From contig CAILWV010000071.1 of NCBI GenBank assembly GCA_903838055.1, forward strand, positions 1 through 39,399: a stretch of DNA of 39,399 nucleotides, given 5' to 3'. The position numbers and the translations under genes were made by a program. The DNA is from an uncultured Bacteroidota bacterium. Its GTDB lineage: Bacteria > Bacteroidota > Bacteroidia > Flavobacteriales > Flavobacteriaceae. The notes beneath the pieces were generated by a model. That model did not search any database. It was not told the DNA's origin and was given only the letters and a program-made list of their open reading frames with translations. This document shows positions 26,157 through 33,846 of this stretch, in pieces; position 1 is the stretch's first letter; the number at the start of each line of letters is the position of its first letter.

Positions 26157-27200
26157 ATGGAAAAATCAAAATTAGATGAACTAATCTGTATAACAGCTTG
26201 GTCAACTGCTTTTATAGATGGGCAAAAAGACAGCTCGGAATCGAAAGCTACTGAAAAAGAAAAAAATATTGTTAGGGCAATGAGGGCTTTTTTCAAAATG
26301 GATGTTGATCGGTTTAATAAATCAAACCAAAAATATGAAACACTAACGGGCCATTTAATTGAATTACAAGATAAAGACCCAATTACTAAAATTGTTGCAA
26401 GATATTCAGCGTTAAAAGTAGCTCATGCAGAAAATGAAGATGGAAATAATCAAGTTGTTTCCAGTGATAAGGAGTGGGAATTTATCCGAAAAATTGATGA
26501 TATAACTGACATATGGCGTGTTCGTGATGACATTAAAAGTTTATCAATGAACTTGATTAACGAAATGTGTGCTCCCGAATTTTTAATCGATAATGATTTG
26601 CTTGAGATTATTAAAATTGAAAAAGAAGAAGGAGTGATATACACAAGAAGAATTCAACCCTTACTCAAAGCTTTTTTTAATTCTTTAGAAAAAAATAATT
26701 TATATGTTACTTGGGAAGAAAATTATTTAGCACTTATTAAATATAAGTCTGAATTACAAGATATGTTTGGTAAAATGGACTTAAAAGAATTTGATACAAG
26801 GTATAAAGAATTAAAACCATTAATCTCTAATCTCAAAAAAGAACAAATTGCAAAAGAAAAGCAATTAGCAAAAGAACTTGCAGATAAGGAAAAACAAATT
26901 GCAAAAGAAAAAGCAGAAAAGGAAAAGCAATTAGCAAAGGAAAAAGAAGAACTAGAAAAAAATAAAACACATGAATATTCTGTTTCAAACGGAATTCAAT
27001 ATTGTAAATATTGTGGGGGAGATGAACGATGGAGAAAACACGATTGTCAAAGAGAATTAGGACATAAATACACCTTAAGACGAGTACAAAATAAAATAGG
27101 ATTTGATTATTCATTTCAACCTGTTTGTAACAATTGTGGTGACATTAGACATTATTGCGAAATGGACTGGAAATATAAATTTAAATGTAGCCAAAAATAA
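26157..27200 (+). CDS. Coiled-coil protein with C-terminal zinc-ribbon-like region
   Basis: The 347-residue protein has three parts. Residues 1-220 are helical and unrecognised (start MEKSKLDELICITAWSTAF). Residues about 222-276 are a Lys/Glu coiled coil with repeated KEKQLAKE and EKQIAKE units. The end (about 275-347) has CKYCGG (Cys283, Cys286), DCQRELGH, then CNNCGD, HYCEMD and a final Cys, eight Cys/His positions that could bind two zinc ions. Its start helix region contains no signal peptide, so it is cytosolic. The function is unknown. The UDG-like gene follows after 15 bases, so the two are probably one unit. Confidence 0.6.
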   Translation: MEKSKLDELICITAWSTAFIDGQKDSSESKATEKEKNIVRAMRAFFKMDVDRFNKSNQKYETLTGHLIELQDKDPITKIVARYSALKVAHAENEDGNNQVVSSDKEWEFIRKIDDITDIWRVRDDIKSLSMNLINEMCAPEFLIDNDLLEIIKIEKEEGVIYTRRIQPLLKAFFNSLEKNNLYVTWEENYLALIKYKSELQDMFGKMDLKEFDTRYKELKPLISNLKKEQIAKEKQLAKELADKEKQIAKEKAEKEKQLAKEKEELEKNKTHEYSVSNGIQYCKYCGGDERWRKHDCQRELGHKYTLRRVQNKIGFDYSFQPVCNNCGDIRHYCEMDWKYKFKCSQK

Positions 27201-27215
27201 AATTATGTTAATAAT

Positions 27216-27932
27216 ATGCCTATAAATATGAAACATTATTATTTAAATGATGGAATAAAGGAACTATGGAATAAATACTATTTATCATTTCATGATTATC
27301 ATCAGGAAGTAATGAAACGCGTTCCAAGTTTTTTGCCTGTTCCAGAGACTAAAGGTAAAATATTATTCATTGGTTTAAATCCAGCCTATCAAGAAAGAAA
27401 AGAAACTCATGAAAATTTTATCAATTATTCGTATACTCCTAATATCACAATAGATGAAATTGTCAAATTTGCCACAATAAATAATGATTCTAAGATAAAA
27501 TCAAAATCAAATAAACTTTATTATGGTAAATACTTTGACATACTTCATAAGATTGCTAAAAACCTTGGAGAAGATGGATTTGAACATTGCGATCTGTTCT
27601 TGATGAGAGAAACCGACTCAAAAATTGTAAAGCAAATGGTCGAAAAAGAAGGTGTTTTAGTTGAATTTGGTATAGAACAGTTAAATATATTAAAACTTCA
27701 TATTGCCAATTTAAATCCAAAAGTTATAATTATACCAAATGCAATGGCTGCAGAATATTACAGTCAAATCTTACTTCAAGATTCTACCATAGACGATGAA
27801 AAAGGAGTTTATTATACGGAAATCAATAATAAAAAAATACCCACAATTTTATGTGGTTCATGGCAATATGGAAGATTAGACAAATACACAGAAGCTATTT
27901 TGGTAAGATACATTGAAACCGCAATGAAATAA
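27216..27932 (+). CDS. Uracil-DNA glycosylase-fold protein
   Basis: The 238-residue protein has ILFIGLNPAYQE (GLNP at 53-56), the first motif of uracil-DNA glycosylases of families 4 and related groups. IIIPNAMAAEYY is the core strand, and LCGSWQYGRLDKYTEAI lies where the second catalytic loop (usually HPS) falls. The usual His of that loop is not clear, so activity is uncertain. The same fold serves uracil removal and, in some phage defence enzymes, removal of modified bases. It follows the zinc-ribbon protein by 15 bases in the accessory block. Start: ATG 27216, with another ATG 12 bases later. Confidence 0.5.
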   Translation: MPINMKHYYLNDGIKELWNKYYLSFHDYHQEVMKRVPSFLPVPETKGKILFIGLNPAYQERKETHENFINYSYTPNITIDEIVKFATINNDSKIKSKSNKLYYGKYFDILHKIAKNLGEDGFEHCDLFLMRETDSKIVKQMVEKEGVLVEFGIEQLNILKLHIANLNPKVIIIPNAMAAEYYSQILLQDSTIDDEKGVYYTEINNKKIPTILCGSWQYGRLDKYTEAILVRYIETAMK

Positions 27933-27955
27933 TTTGTTTAACAATTCAAAAAAAT

Positions 27956-28315
27956 ATGAAATTAAAACAATTACTTTTTGGGTTTATACTCGTTTGCTTC
28001 TTTACAAGTTGTGAACAAAAAAATATTGATACAGAAATAGCAAGATTGCAAGGTTTGGAGAAAGAATTAACTAAAACCATTTCTGAAAAAGATACCGATC
28101 GTGCTAAGCTTATTTGTGTACAAATGAAATGGGAATATGTTCCAACTACAGTGGGTGCAGATGTTAAATGTAAAAAGCTTGCAGAAATTTGGGATGATAA
28201 AAGACGAAATTATTTAAAAATAATTGGAATTGATCCAGTTACAATTTTAGGAGAAAAACCTAAGCCAAAGCCCAAGCCAAAAACTTTCGAAGAAAGATTA
28301 TTAGATAGTGAATAG
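27956..28315 (+). CDS. Small lipoprotein, unknown function
   Basis: The 119-residue protein has a signal peptide with lipobox FTSC (Cys19). A short coiled coil (EIARLQGLEKELTKTISEKD) follows, then a compact middle with CVQMKWEYVP and CKKLAEIWDD. A Pro/Lys run (KPKPKPKPKTFEER) ends it. The two cysteines after the anchor may form a disulfide. No family recognised. It comes 23 bases after the UDG-like gene on the same strand. Confidence 0.55.
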   Translation: MKLKQLLFGFILVCFFTSCEQKNIDTEIARLQGLEKELTKTISEKDTDRAKLICVQMKWEYVPTTVGADVKCKKLAEIWDDKRRNYLKIIGIDPVTILGEKPKPKPKPKTFEERLLDSE

Positions 28316-28347
28316 ATTTATTAATTAATTATTACAAAACCCATTCA

Positions 28348-28355
28348 TAATTTTG
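28348..28355 (+). promoter_or_regulatory. Flavobacterial -7 box for the SH3 lipoprotein gene
   Basis: TAATTTTG is an exact TAnnTTTG match 22 bases before the ATG at 28378, so this gene may be transcribed independently of the upstream block. Confidence 0.5.
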
Positions 28356-28377
28356 TCTGGTTTTATAACGCCTTAAA

Positions 28378-29244
28378 ATGAAAAATTTAATTTACCTAAC
28401 ATTAATTTCATTAGTATTGGTTTCTTGCGATTCTAACGAAAGAAACATAAAGAAAACATTTAACCGATTAAACGCTGGTGAAACTTCTGCAGCTTCAAAA
28501 TACATATGGCCAGAGGACCATAAAAACCTATATACTTTTGAGCAACGATTCTTGAGTAAAAATGACTTATTATCTTTTGATATTGAGTCAATTGAAAAAT
28601 TAAATGAGGAAAGCTACAAAGTAACTTTGAATTGCAACAATGGTAATGAAGCATTATTAACCTACTTTAAAAGTAAGAGCAACTTATTAGAAGGAACTAA
28701 AATTGTAGACACAATTTTTGTAAAAACAGCAAATGGTAAAGAATATGTAACATTTGATTGGGATTTACATGAAAAATCTATTTCAAATAACATAAAATTA
28801 TCTAGTATTTTAGTTAAAAAACTAAACTTGCGAGCTGGTCCTGGACAGAACTTCAATGTAATTAGTCAACTAAAAAAAGGGGATGAACTCCTAATGGATG
28901 ATAATTATGAAAACTCAAATTGGAGAAAAGGATTTTATTTTGAAGAAAATAGCAGCATTAAAAAAGTTTACTTCTCGTCCAAATTAACCGATAGAAAAAA
29001 AATTAGTTTTTTCACTTTAGATTGGGCTGACAGTATGGGAATAATAGTTATATCTATTCTCGGTATAATTGTACTTTTTGTAATTTATCCTTTATTATTT
29101 GGTGCACTTTTTAGAATGGGAGGCGAAGGTGCTGGTGTATTTGCATTAATTCTGTTTATTGTCTTATTAGTGGTCGTATATTTTACGTATCAAATTATTG
29201 AAACTGCATTTTTTGAACTTTTTATAATTAACTTACCTTTTTGA
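28378..29244 (+). CDS. Lipoprotein with bacterial SH3 domain and C-terminal membrane segments
   Basis: The 288-residue protein starts with a lipoprotein signal (LVLVSC, Cys17). A region of about 100 residues contains an NTF2-like-looking start (IKKTFNRLNAGETSAASKY). A bacterial SH3 domain (about 138-195) has LNLRAGPGQNFNVISQLKKGDEL and the WRKGFYF strand. Two membrane segments (about 215-280) follow. SH3b domains often bind peptidoglycan. Lipid anchor plus membrane segments in one chain is unusual. It ends with a clear terminator and converges on uvrA. Confidence 0.65.
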   Translation: MKNLIYLTLISLVLVSCDSNERNIKKTFNRLNAGETSAASKYIWPEDHKNLYTFEQRFLSKNDLLSFDIESIEKLNEESYKVTLNCNNGNEALLTYFKSKSNLLEGTKIVDTIFVKTANGKEYVTFDWDLHEKSISNNIKLSSILVKKLNLRAGPGQNFNVISQLKKGDELLMDDNYENSNWRKGFYFEENSSIKKVYFSSKLTDRKKISFFTLDWADSMGIIVISILGIIVLFVIYPLLFGALFRMGGEGAGVFALILFIVLLVVVYFTYQIIETAFFELFIINLPF

Positions 29245-29270
29245 TTTATTATTTATATAAAGAAAATAAC

Positions 29271-29305
29271 TCCGCAAAACTCTTCTGTCTTTGCGGATTT
29301 TTTTT
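29271..29305 (+). terminator. Intrinsic terminator after the SH3 lipoprotein
   Basis: Arms TCCGCAAA (29271-29278) and TTTGCGGA (29290-29297) are followed by eight T. It serves the plus-strand gene only. Confidence 0.85.
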
Positions 29306-29312
29306 ATATAAA

Positions 29313-32102
29313 TTACAATTTCTCCTTTAAATACTTTCCAGTAATAGACTTCTTATTCTTTACAATATCTTCAGGTGTTCCTGCTGCTAGAAGTAATCCT
29401 CCATTTTCACCACCTTCGGGTCCTAGATCAATAATCCAATCGGCACATTTTATTAAATCGAGGTTGTGTTCTACCACCAAAATAGAATGCCCTTTATCTA
29501 TCAAGGCATCAAACGAAGCCAATAATTTTTTTATATCGTGAAAGTGCAAACCAGTTGTAGGCTCATCAAAAACAAATAGTGCTTTGTCTTTGGTAGTTCC
29601 TTTTACCAAGAAAGAAGCCAATTTGATACGTTGTGCTTCACCACCGGAAAGGGTAGAAGACGATTGTCCTAATTGCACATAACCCAATCCAACATCCTGT
29701 AAGGGTTGTAATTTCTGTGTGATTTTAGTTTGCTTTTGTTCGTTAAAAAACAAAATAGCATCATCTAAAGTCATGGTTAAGATATCATCTATGTTTTTAC
29801 CTTCAAAATTCACTTCTAAGATTTCTTTCTTGAATCGTTTACCGCCACAAGTTTCGCAAGGTAATTCTACATCGGCCATAAAAACCATTTCTACATTAAT
29901 AGAGCCATCGCCTTTGCAAGTTTCGCAACGTCCACCATCCACATTAAAAGAAAAATGTTTGGGCTGGTAGCCACGAATTTTAGATAATTTAGTTTTCGAA
30001 TACAAATCCCGAATATCATCGTAAGCCTTAATATAGGTTACTGGATTAGACCGCGAGCTTCTTCCAATTGGGTTTTGATCTACATATTCAATATGCTGAA
30101 TTTTATGGTAATGCCCTTGCATATCGGTGTATTGTCCCGCTTTTTCACTTACACCCTCCAATCTTTTTTGAATGGCTGGAAATAATATTTTCTTAACTAG
30201 TGTACTTTTTCCACTTCCAGAAACTCCTGTAATTACGGTTAAACATTCCAATGGAAACCGAACATCAAGGTTTTTTAAATTATTTTCTCTTGCACCAAGA
30301 ATATCAATATAAGTTCCCCATTTTCTGCGGGTTCTTGGAACTTTTATTTCCAATTCACCATTAAGATACTTGGCGGTTAATGAATCCGATTTTAAGATTT
30401 CGCTAAATGTTCCTTGTGCTACTAATTCCCCACCGTTTGTTCCTGCTTCAGGACCAATATCAATAATCATATCCGCTTGTTTCATGATATCTTCATCATG
30501 TTCCACTACAATTACTGTATTCCCTAAATCCCGAAGATTTTTCAGAACTTCAATCAATAATTCGGTGTCTTTTGGATGCAACCCGATACTTGGTTCGTCC
30601 AAAATATACATGGATCCAACCAAACTACTTCCTAACGAAGTTGCAAGATTAATTCGCTGGGATTCTCCACCAGAAAGGGTTGCCGAATTTCTATTTAACG
30701 TCAAATAATCCAACCCAACATTACTTAAAAAAGCCAATCGATTTTTAATTTCAATCAACAATCTTTTAGAAACCGTCGTGTCGTATTCGGATAATTTTAA
30801 ATCTGCAAAAAATGGAACTAATCTTTTAATGGATAAATCTACCAAATCAGATATAGTTTTTTCGCCCACTTGAATGTAGTTTGCCTCTATTCGCAGTCGT
30901 TTTCCTTTGCAAACATTACATTTGGTTTTCCCGCGGTAACGAGATAACATTACACGATTTTGAATTTTATAATTTTTTTCTTCAAGTTCTTTGAAGAAAT
31001 CATTTAGCCCCTGAAAATATTGATTCCCTTTCCAGATTAAATCTTTTTGAGCCTCTGATAATTCGAAATACGGTTTGTGAATAGGGAAATCAAACTTGTA
31101 GGCATTATTCACTAATTCATCTCGATACCATCCCATACTCTCACCACGCCAAGGATAAATCGCATTTTCAAAAATAGAAAGAGCGGTATTTGGAATTACT
31201 AATTCTTCATCAATACCAATAACATTTCCATATCCCTCACATTTTGGACAAGCGCCATATGGATTGTTAAAACTAAACAAATGCACATTTGGCTCTAAAA
31301 AAGTCATACCATCCAATTCGAAATTAGAACTAAAATGTATACGACTGTTATCATTTAAATCTTGTAAATAACAATCTCCTTTTCCTTCAAAAAATGCAGT
31401 TTGTATAGCATCGGATAGACGGTTATAGAATTCCTCTTCTTCTTTTACAATAATACGGTCAATGATAAGTAAGATGTCTTTATTATCTAGCGAATGATTG
31501 TCAATTTCATCCAAACGCACCATTTCATTATTTACTAAAATCCTAGCAAATCCTTGTTGTAATAACACTTTTAGTTTGTCTTCTAGTTTCCTGCCATCTT
31601 CCAAATGAATAGGAGAAAGAAGTAACCAACGGCTTTCTAATTCAAAGTTTTTTACAGCAGTAACAATATCAAAAACGGTATCTTTTTTTACTTCCTTGCC
31701 AGAAATAGGTGAAATTGTTTTTCCAATTCGAGCAAAAAGTAGTTTTAAATAATCATATATTTCAGTAGAGGTTCCAACAGTTGAACGAGCATTGGTAGTA
31801 TTTACTTTTTGCTCAATTGCAATTGCTGGAGCAATTCCTTTTATGTAATCTACTTTTGGTTTGTCTAGCCTGCCAAGGAATTGTCGCGCATAGGATGACA
31901 AACTTTCAACATATCGTCGTTGGCCTTCGGCATATAAAGTGTCAAATGCTAATGAAGATTTTCCAGATCCCGAAAGCCCTGTAATTACTACTAATTTATT
32001 TCTAGGAATGGCAACATCCAAGTTTTTCAAATTATGAATGGCAGCTCCTTTTATGATAATATTTTTCTTAGGATCGAGGGTAGAAATATCTTTTGGAATC
32101 AT
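29313..32102 (-). CDS. uvrA: UvrA excinuclease subunit (first zinc finger incomplete)
   Basis: The 929-residue protein has both UvrA ATPase halves. GLSGSGKSS (43-50), LSGGESQRINLA, LDEPSIGLHP, GVSGSGKSTL, LSGGEAQRIKLA and FDEPTTGLHFHD are all intact. UvrA is the damage sensor of nucleotide excision repair and loads UvrB. CKGDGSINVEM ... CETCGGKRF is the C-terminal zinc finger used for damage recognition and is complete. The N-terminal finger has only one CxxC (Cys285, Cys288); the first pair is replaced near FSSNFELDG (257-264). A second UvrA elsewhere in the genome is possible. A TAnnTTTG box precedes it. Confidence 0.9.
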   Translation of the reverse strand: MIPKDISTLDPKKNIIIKGAAIHNLKNLDVAIPRNKLVVITGLSGSGKSSLAFDTLYAEGQRRYVESLSSYARQFLGRLDKPKVDYIKGIAPAIAIEQKVNTTNARSTVGTSTEIYDYLKLLFARIGKTISPISGKEVKKDTVFDIVTAVKNFELESRWLLLSPIHLEDGRKLEDKLKVLLQQGFARILVNNEMVRLDEIDNHSLDNKDILLIIDRIIVKEEEEFYNRLSDAIQTAFFEGKGDCYLQDLNDNSRIHFSSNFELDGMTFLEPNVHLFSFNNPYGACPKCEGYGNVIGIDEELVIPNTALSIFENAIYPWRGESMGWYRDELVNNAYKFDFPIHKPYFELSEAQKDLIWKGNQYFQGLNDFFKELEEKNYKIQNRVMLSRYRGKTKCNVCKGKRLRIEANYIQVGEKTISDLVDLSIKRLVPFFADLKLSEYDTTVSKRLLIEIKNRLAFLSNVGLDYLTLNRNSATLSGGESQRINLATSLGSSLVGSMYILDEPSIGLHPKDTELLIEVLKNLRDLGNTVIVVEHDEDIMKQADMIIDIGPEAGTNGGELVAQGTFSEILKSDSLTAKYLNGELEIKVPRTRRKWGTYIDILGARENNLKNLDVRFPLECLTVITGVSGSGKSTLVKKILFPAIQKRLEGVSEKAGQYTDMQGHYHKIQHIEYVDQNPIGRSSRSNPVTYIKAYDDIRDLYSKTKLSKIRGYQPKHFSFNVDGGRCETCKGDGSINVEMVFMADVELPCETCGGKRFKKEILEVNFEGKNIDDILTMTLDDAILFFNEQKQTKITQKLQPLQDVGLGYVQLGQSSSTLSGGEAQRIKLASFLVKGTTKDKALFVFDEPTTGLHFHDIKKLLASFDALIDKGHSILVVEHNLDLIKCADWIIDLGPEGGENGGLLLAAGTPEDIVKNKKSITGKYLKEKL

Positions 32103-32121
32103 TGTAAAAAACTAATTTTTG

Positions 32122-32129
32122 CAAAGATA
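32122..32129 (-). promoter_or_regulatory. Flavobacterial -7 box for uvrA
   Basis: On the minus strand this reads TATCTTTG, an exact TAnnTTTG match about 20 bases before the uvrA ATG. No LexA-like palindrome was recognised. Confidence 0.6.
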
Positions 32130-32192
32130 ATGATTTCTAAAATGAGATTGGGTGTTGAACAAATCACAAAATTCAGATTGATGATTTTAGAC

Positions 32193-32200
32193 TATATTTG
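32193..32200 (+). promoter_or_regulatory. Flavobacterial -7 box for the copper operon
   Basis: TATATTTG is an exact TAnnTTTG match 87 bases before the TTG start of the sigma-factor gene. It suggests baseline transcription by the housekeeping sigma factor, with a leader of about 80 bases that contains the hairpin below. Confidence 0.5.
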
Positions 32201-32225
32201 GATTATTATTTTTTAATAATATAGC

Positions 32226-32251
32226 AAATTTGCTTCAAATAAAGCAAGTTT
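32226..32251 (+). promoter_or_regulatory. Inverted repeat in the sigma-gene leader
   Basis: AAATTTGCTT (32226-32235) and AAGCAAGTTT (32242-32251) can pair over ten positions with one G-U. The left arm is also part of the palindrome GCAAATTTGC (32224-32233, one base left). It lies between the -7 box and the TTG start and could be an operator or a translation-control hairpin. Confidence 0.35.
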
Positions 32252-32287
32252 AAACCAATAGTAGCATCTAAAAATAAAAATTATATT

Positions 32288-32866
32288 TTGGAAGAAAAAG
32301 AACTTATCCTGAGATTAAAGAAGAGCGATGAAATTGCGTTCGGCTTTTTGGTGGATTTGTTTTCCAAAAAAATCTATAATACTTGTGTCGGGTTGTTGCA
32401 AAATCTTGAAGATGCAGAGGATGTTACCCAAGAAATATTCTTAATAATACACTTGAATATTAAAGATTTTAAGGAAGAATCTTCTCTTTCAACATGGATT
32501 TATAGAATTTCGGTTAATAAATGTTTGGAGTTTCTGCGAAAGAAAAATAGAAAAAAACGATCAGGTATCTTTAGGTCTATTTTTTCTTCTGAGGGTGAAA
32601 AAGCCATTGAAAATCATTCGGATTTTAGCCATCCCGGAATTCAATTAGAAAACCAAGAACGTTCTAAAGTACTTTTTAAAGCAATAGGATTATTGCCTGC
32701 ACAGCAGCAAACGGCTTATGTTTTACATAAAGTAGAACAAGTTAGTTATAATGAAATAGCCAGTATTATGCAGGTTTCATTATCTGCAGTAGAATCGTTG
32801 CTTTTTAGAGCAAAACAAAATTTAAAGAAGTATTTATCTGCTTATTATCAAGAAAATGAAAAATAA
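32288..32866 (+). CDS. ECF-type RNA polymerase sigma factor
   Basis: The 192-residue protein has region 2 (LEDAEDVTQEIFLIIHLN and STWIYRISVNKCLEFLRKK) and region 4 (LPAQQQTAYVLHKVEQVSYNEIASIMQVS and VESLLFRAKQNLKKYL), each given here in parts. Nothing else is present, so it is a minimal ECF factor. The start is TTG: an in-frame TAA lies just upstream and no ATG lies in the first part. It is followed by a small membrane protein and a metal sensor, the same three-part set as CnrH/CnrY/CnrX. It probably drives this operon and is held inactive by the next gene product. Confidence 0.88.
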   Translation: MEEKELILRLKKSDEIAFGFLVDLFSKKIYNTCVGLLQNLEDAEDVTQEIFLIIHLNIKDFKEESSLSTWIYRISVNKCLEFLRKKNRKKRSGIFRSIFSSEGEKAIENHSDFSHPGIQLENQERSKVLFKAIGLLPAQQQTAYVLHKVEQVSYNEIASIMQVSLSAVESLLFRAKQNLKKYLSAYYQENEK

Positions 32867-32902
32867 CCGCAAGTTTTTTAATAATTAAATATCTATAGTA
32901 AT

Positions 32903-33190
32903 ATGAACTCACACGATACTAATTTAGAAACAACTTTAAAATCGCTAGATAATCTTCAAAGATTAGAAGTGCCAATAAATTTAAAACAGGCTATTAAAAA
33001 TAATTTTAATGGAAATGCTACAATTAAAATGAGTACTTCCCAAAAATTGATGCTTGCAGCTAGTTTAATTGTTCTATTAGGATTAAACGTAGTTACAATG
33101 AAGTATTATTTTAACAGTACCAATAAAAATTCTAATTCTAATCAGGATAATTTAGTTTATAAAGAATATTTTTCTAATTCAATAGAATAA
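32903..33190 (+). CDS. Small membrane anti-sigma-like protein (CnrY-like position)
   Basis: The 95-residue protein has a cytosolic N-terminus of about 45 residues (ETTLKSLDNLQRLEVPINLKQAI). One membrane helix (about 47-66, LMLAASLIVLLGLNVV) and a short Asn/Ser-rich outer part follow. The layout, size and place right after the sigma gene fit an anti-sigma factor like CnrY or a reduced RsiW-type protein. No zinc-binding HxxxCxxC motif is visible. Call based mainly on context. Confidence 0.6.
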   Translation: MNSHDTNLETTLKSLDNLQRLEVPINLKQAIKNNFNGNATIKMSTSQKLMLAASLIVLLGLNVVTMKYYFNSTNKNSNSNQDNLVYKEYFSNSIE

Positions 33191-33201
33191 AAATTAAAAC
33201 A

Positions 33202-33843
33202 ATGAATAACGTAAAATTATTAAAATCAATTTTGCTAGTATTACTTCTAGTAAATATTGGAACCTTAAGTTTCTTATGGTTTACAAAGCCTCCAAGGAAC
33301 AATCCACAGGAATCTGCTAAAGGTTTTTTTTCACAAGAATTGACTTTTTCTGCAAAGCAAGAACAACAGTTTGATTCCTTAAAAACTTTATTTCAAAGCC
33401 AAAGAGAAGATTTAAGACATGAGGTTAAAGATAAATATGATATTTATTTTGATTTACTTCAAAACTCAAAAGTAGACTCATTAACTGTGAAAAAAGCAGT
33501 TAGTGAGATTATTAGAATTAAAGAAAAAGAAGAACTCGCTTTGTTTTATCATTTTCAAAAGGTACGATCTATTTGTGATGCTTCTCAAAAACAAAAGTTT
33601 GATAAGATTGTTAAAGAAGCGGCTCAAATGATGGGGCCAAGACAACAAGAGGGGCAACGGCCACCACCTCCTAGAAGAGAAGGAGACGTAAGACCACCGC
33701 CACCAAGAGGTGATAGAGCAGGTTCGCCACCGCCGCCAGAAATGATTGACGATCAAGGTCCACCACCGCCGCCAAGAGGAGATAGACAAGGTCCGCCGCC
33801 GCCAAGAATGGAAGATGGTCAAGGTCCTCCTCCTAGAGATTAA
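33202..33843 (+). CDS. Periplasmic heavy-metal sensor (CnrX/Spy-like) with Pro/Arg-rich tail
   Basis: The 213-residue protein has one N-terminal membrane helix (about 8-27). A helical domain (about 40-145) with LTFSAKQEQQFDSL and later DASQKQKFDKIV forms two LTxxQ-like turns of the CpxP/Spy/CnrX family. His73, His117 and Cys125 are possible metal ligands. The tail (about 146-213) repeats PPPPR-type units with GDR, EDGQG and DDQG linkers and is probably disordered. Such sensors hand a metal signal to the anti-sigma protein. It lies 11 bases after the anti-sigma gene and 3 before the MbnP-like gene. Confidence 0.72.
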   Translation: MNNVKLLKSILLVLLLVNIGTLSFLWFTKPPRNNPQESAKGFFSQELTFSAKQEQQFDSLKTLFQSQREDLRHEVKDKYDIYFDLLQNSKVDSLTVKKAVSEIIRIKEKEELALFYHFQKVRSICDASQKQKFDKIVKEAAQMMGPRQQEGQRPPPPRREGDVRPPPPRGDRAGSPPPPEMIDDQGPPPPPRGDRQGPPPPRMEDGQGPPPRD

Positions 33844-33846
33844 GTT

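Larger units (their letters stand above)
24568..29357. mobile_element. Candidate island between two uvrA 3'-end copies
   Basis: The block is bounded by direct copies of the uvrA tail and holds five genes without housekeeping neighbours. No integrase, transposase or terminal repeat was seen. Insertion into the uvrA 3' end with replacement of the tail is the simplest reading; homologous replacement from a relative is the alternative. Confidence 0.45.

Noticed and set aside
26833..26960. Possible CRISPR or minisatellite from repeated AAAGAAAAGCAATTAGC-like units
   Set aside because: The units are in-frame coding repeats of a Lys/Glu coiled coil with no spacers of constant length.
29271..29305. 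GCGGAT near both uvrA tails as a shared attachment core
   Set aside because: The right copy is part of a normal terminator stem, so the resemblance to 24552-24557 is probably chance.
29719..30708. Plus-strand frames inside uvrA
   Set aside because: Ser/Ile-rich shadows of the conserved UvrA ATPase blocks; no promoter or start signals.
33481..33822. Trp/Arg-rich frame opposite the metal-sensor tail
   Set aside because: It is the mirror of the Pro-rich repeat coding, with no start signal or recognisable protein features.
33202..33843. Collagen-like or PPE-type protein
   Set aside because: The Pro-rich part is only a tail; the rest has the LTxxQ-like helical sensor layout and sits behind sigma and anti-sigma genes.
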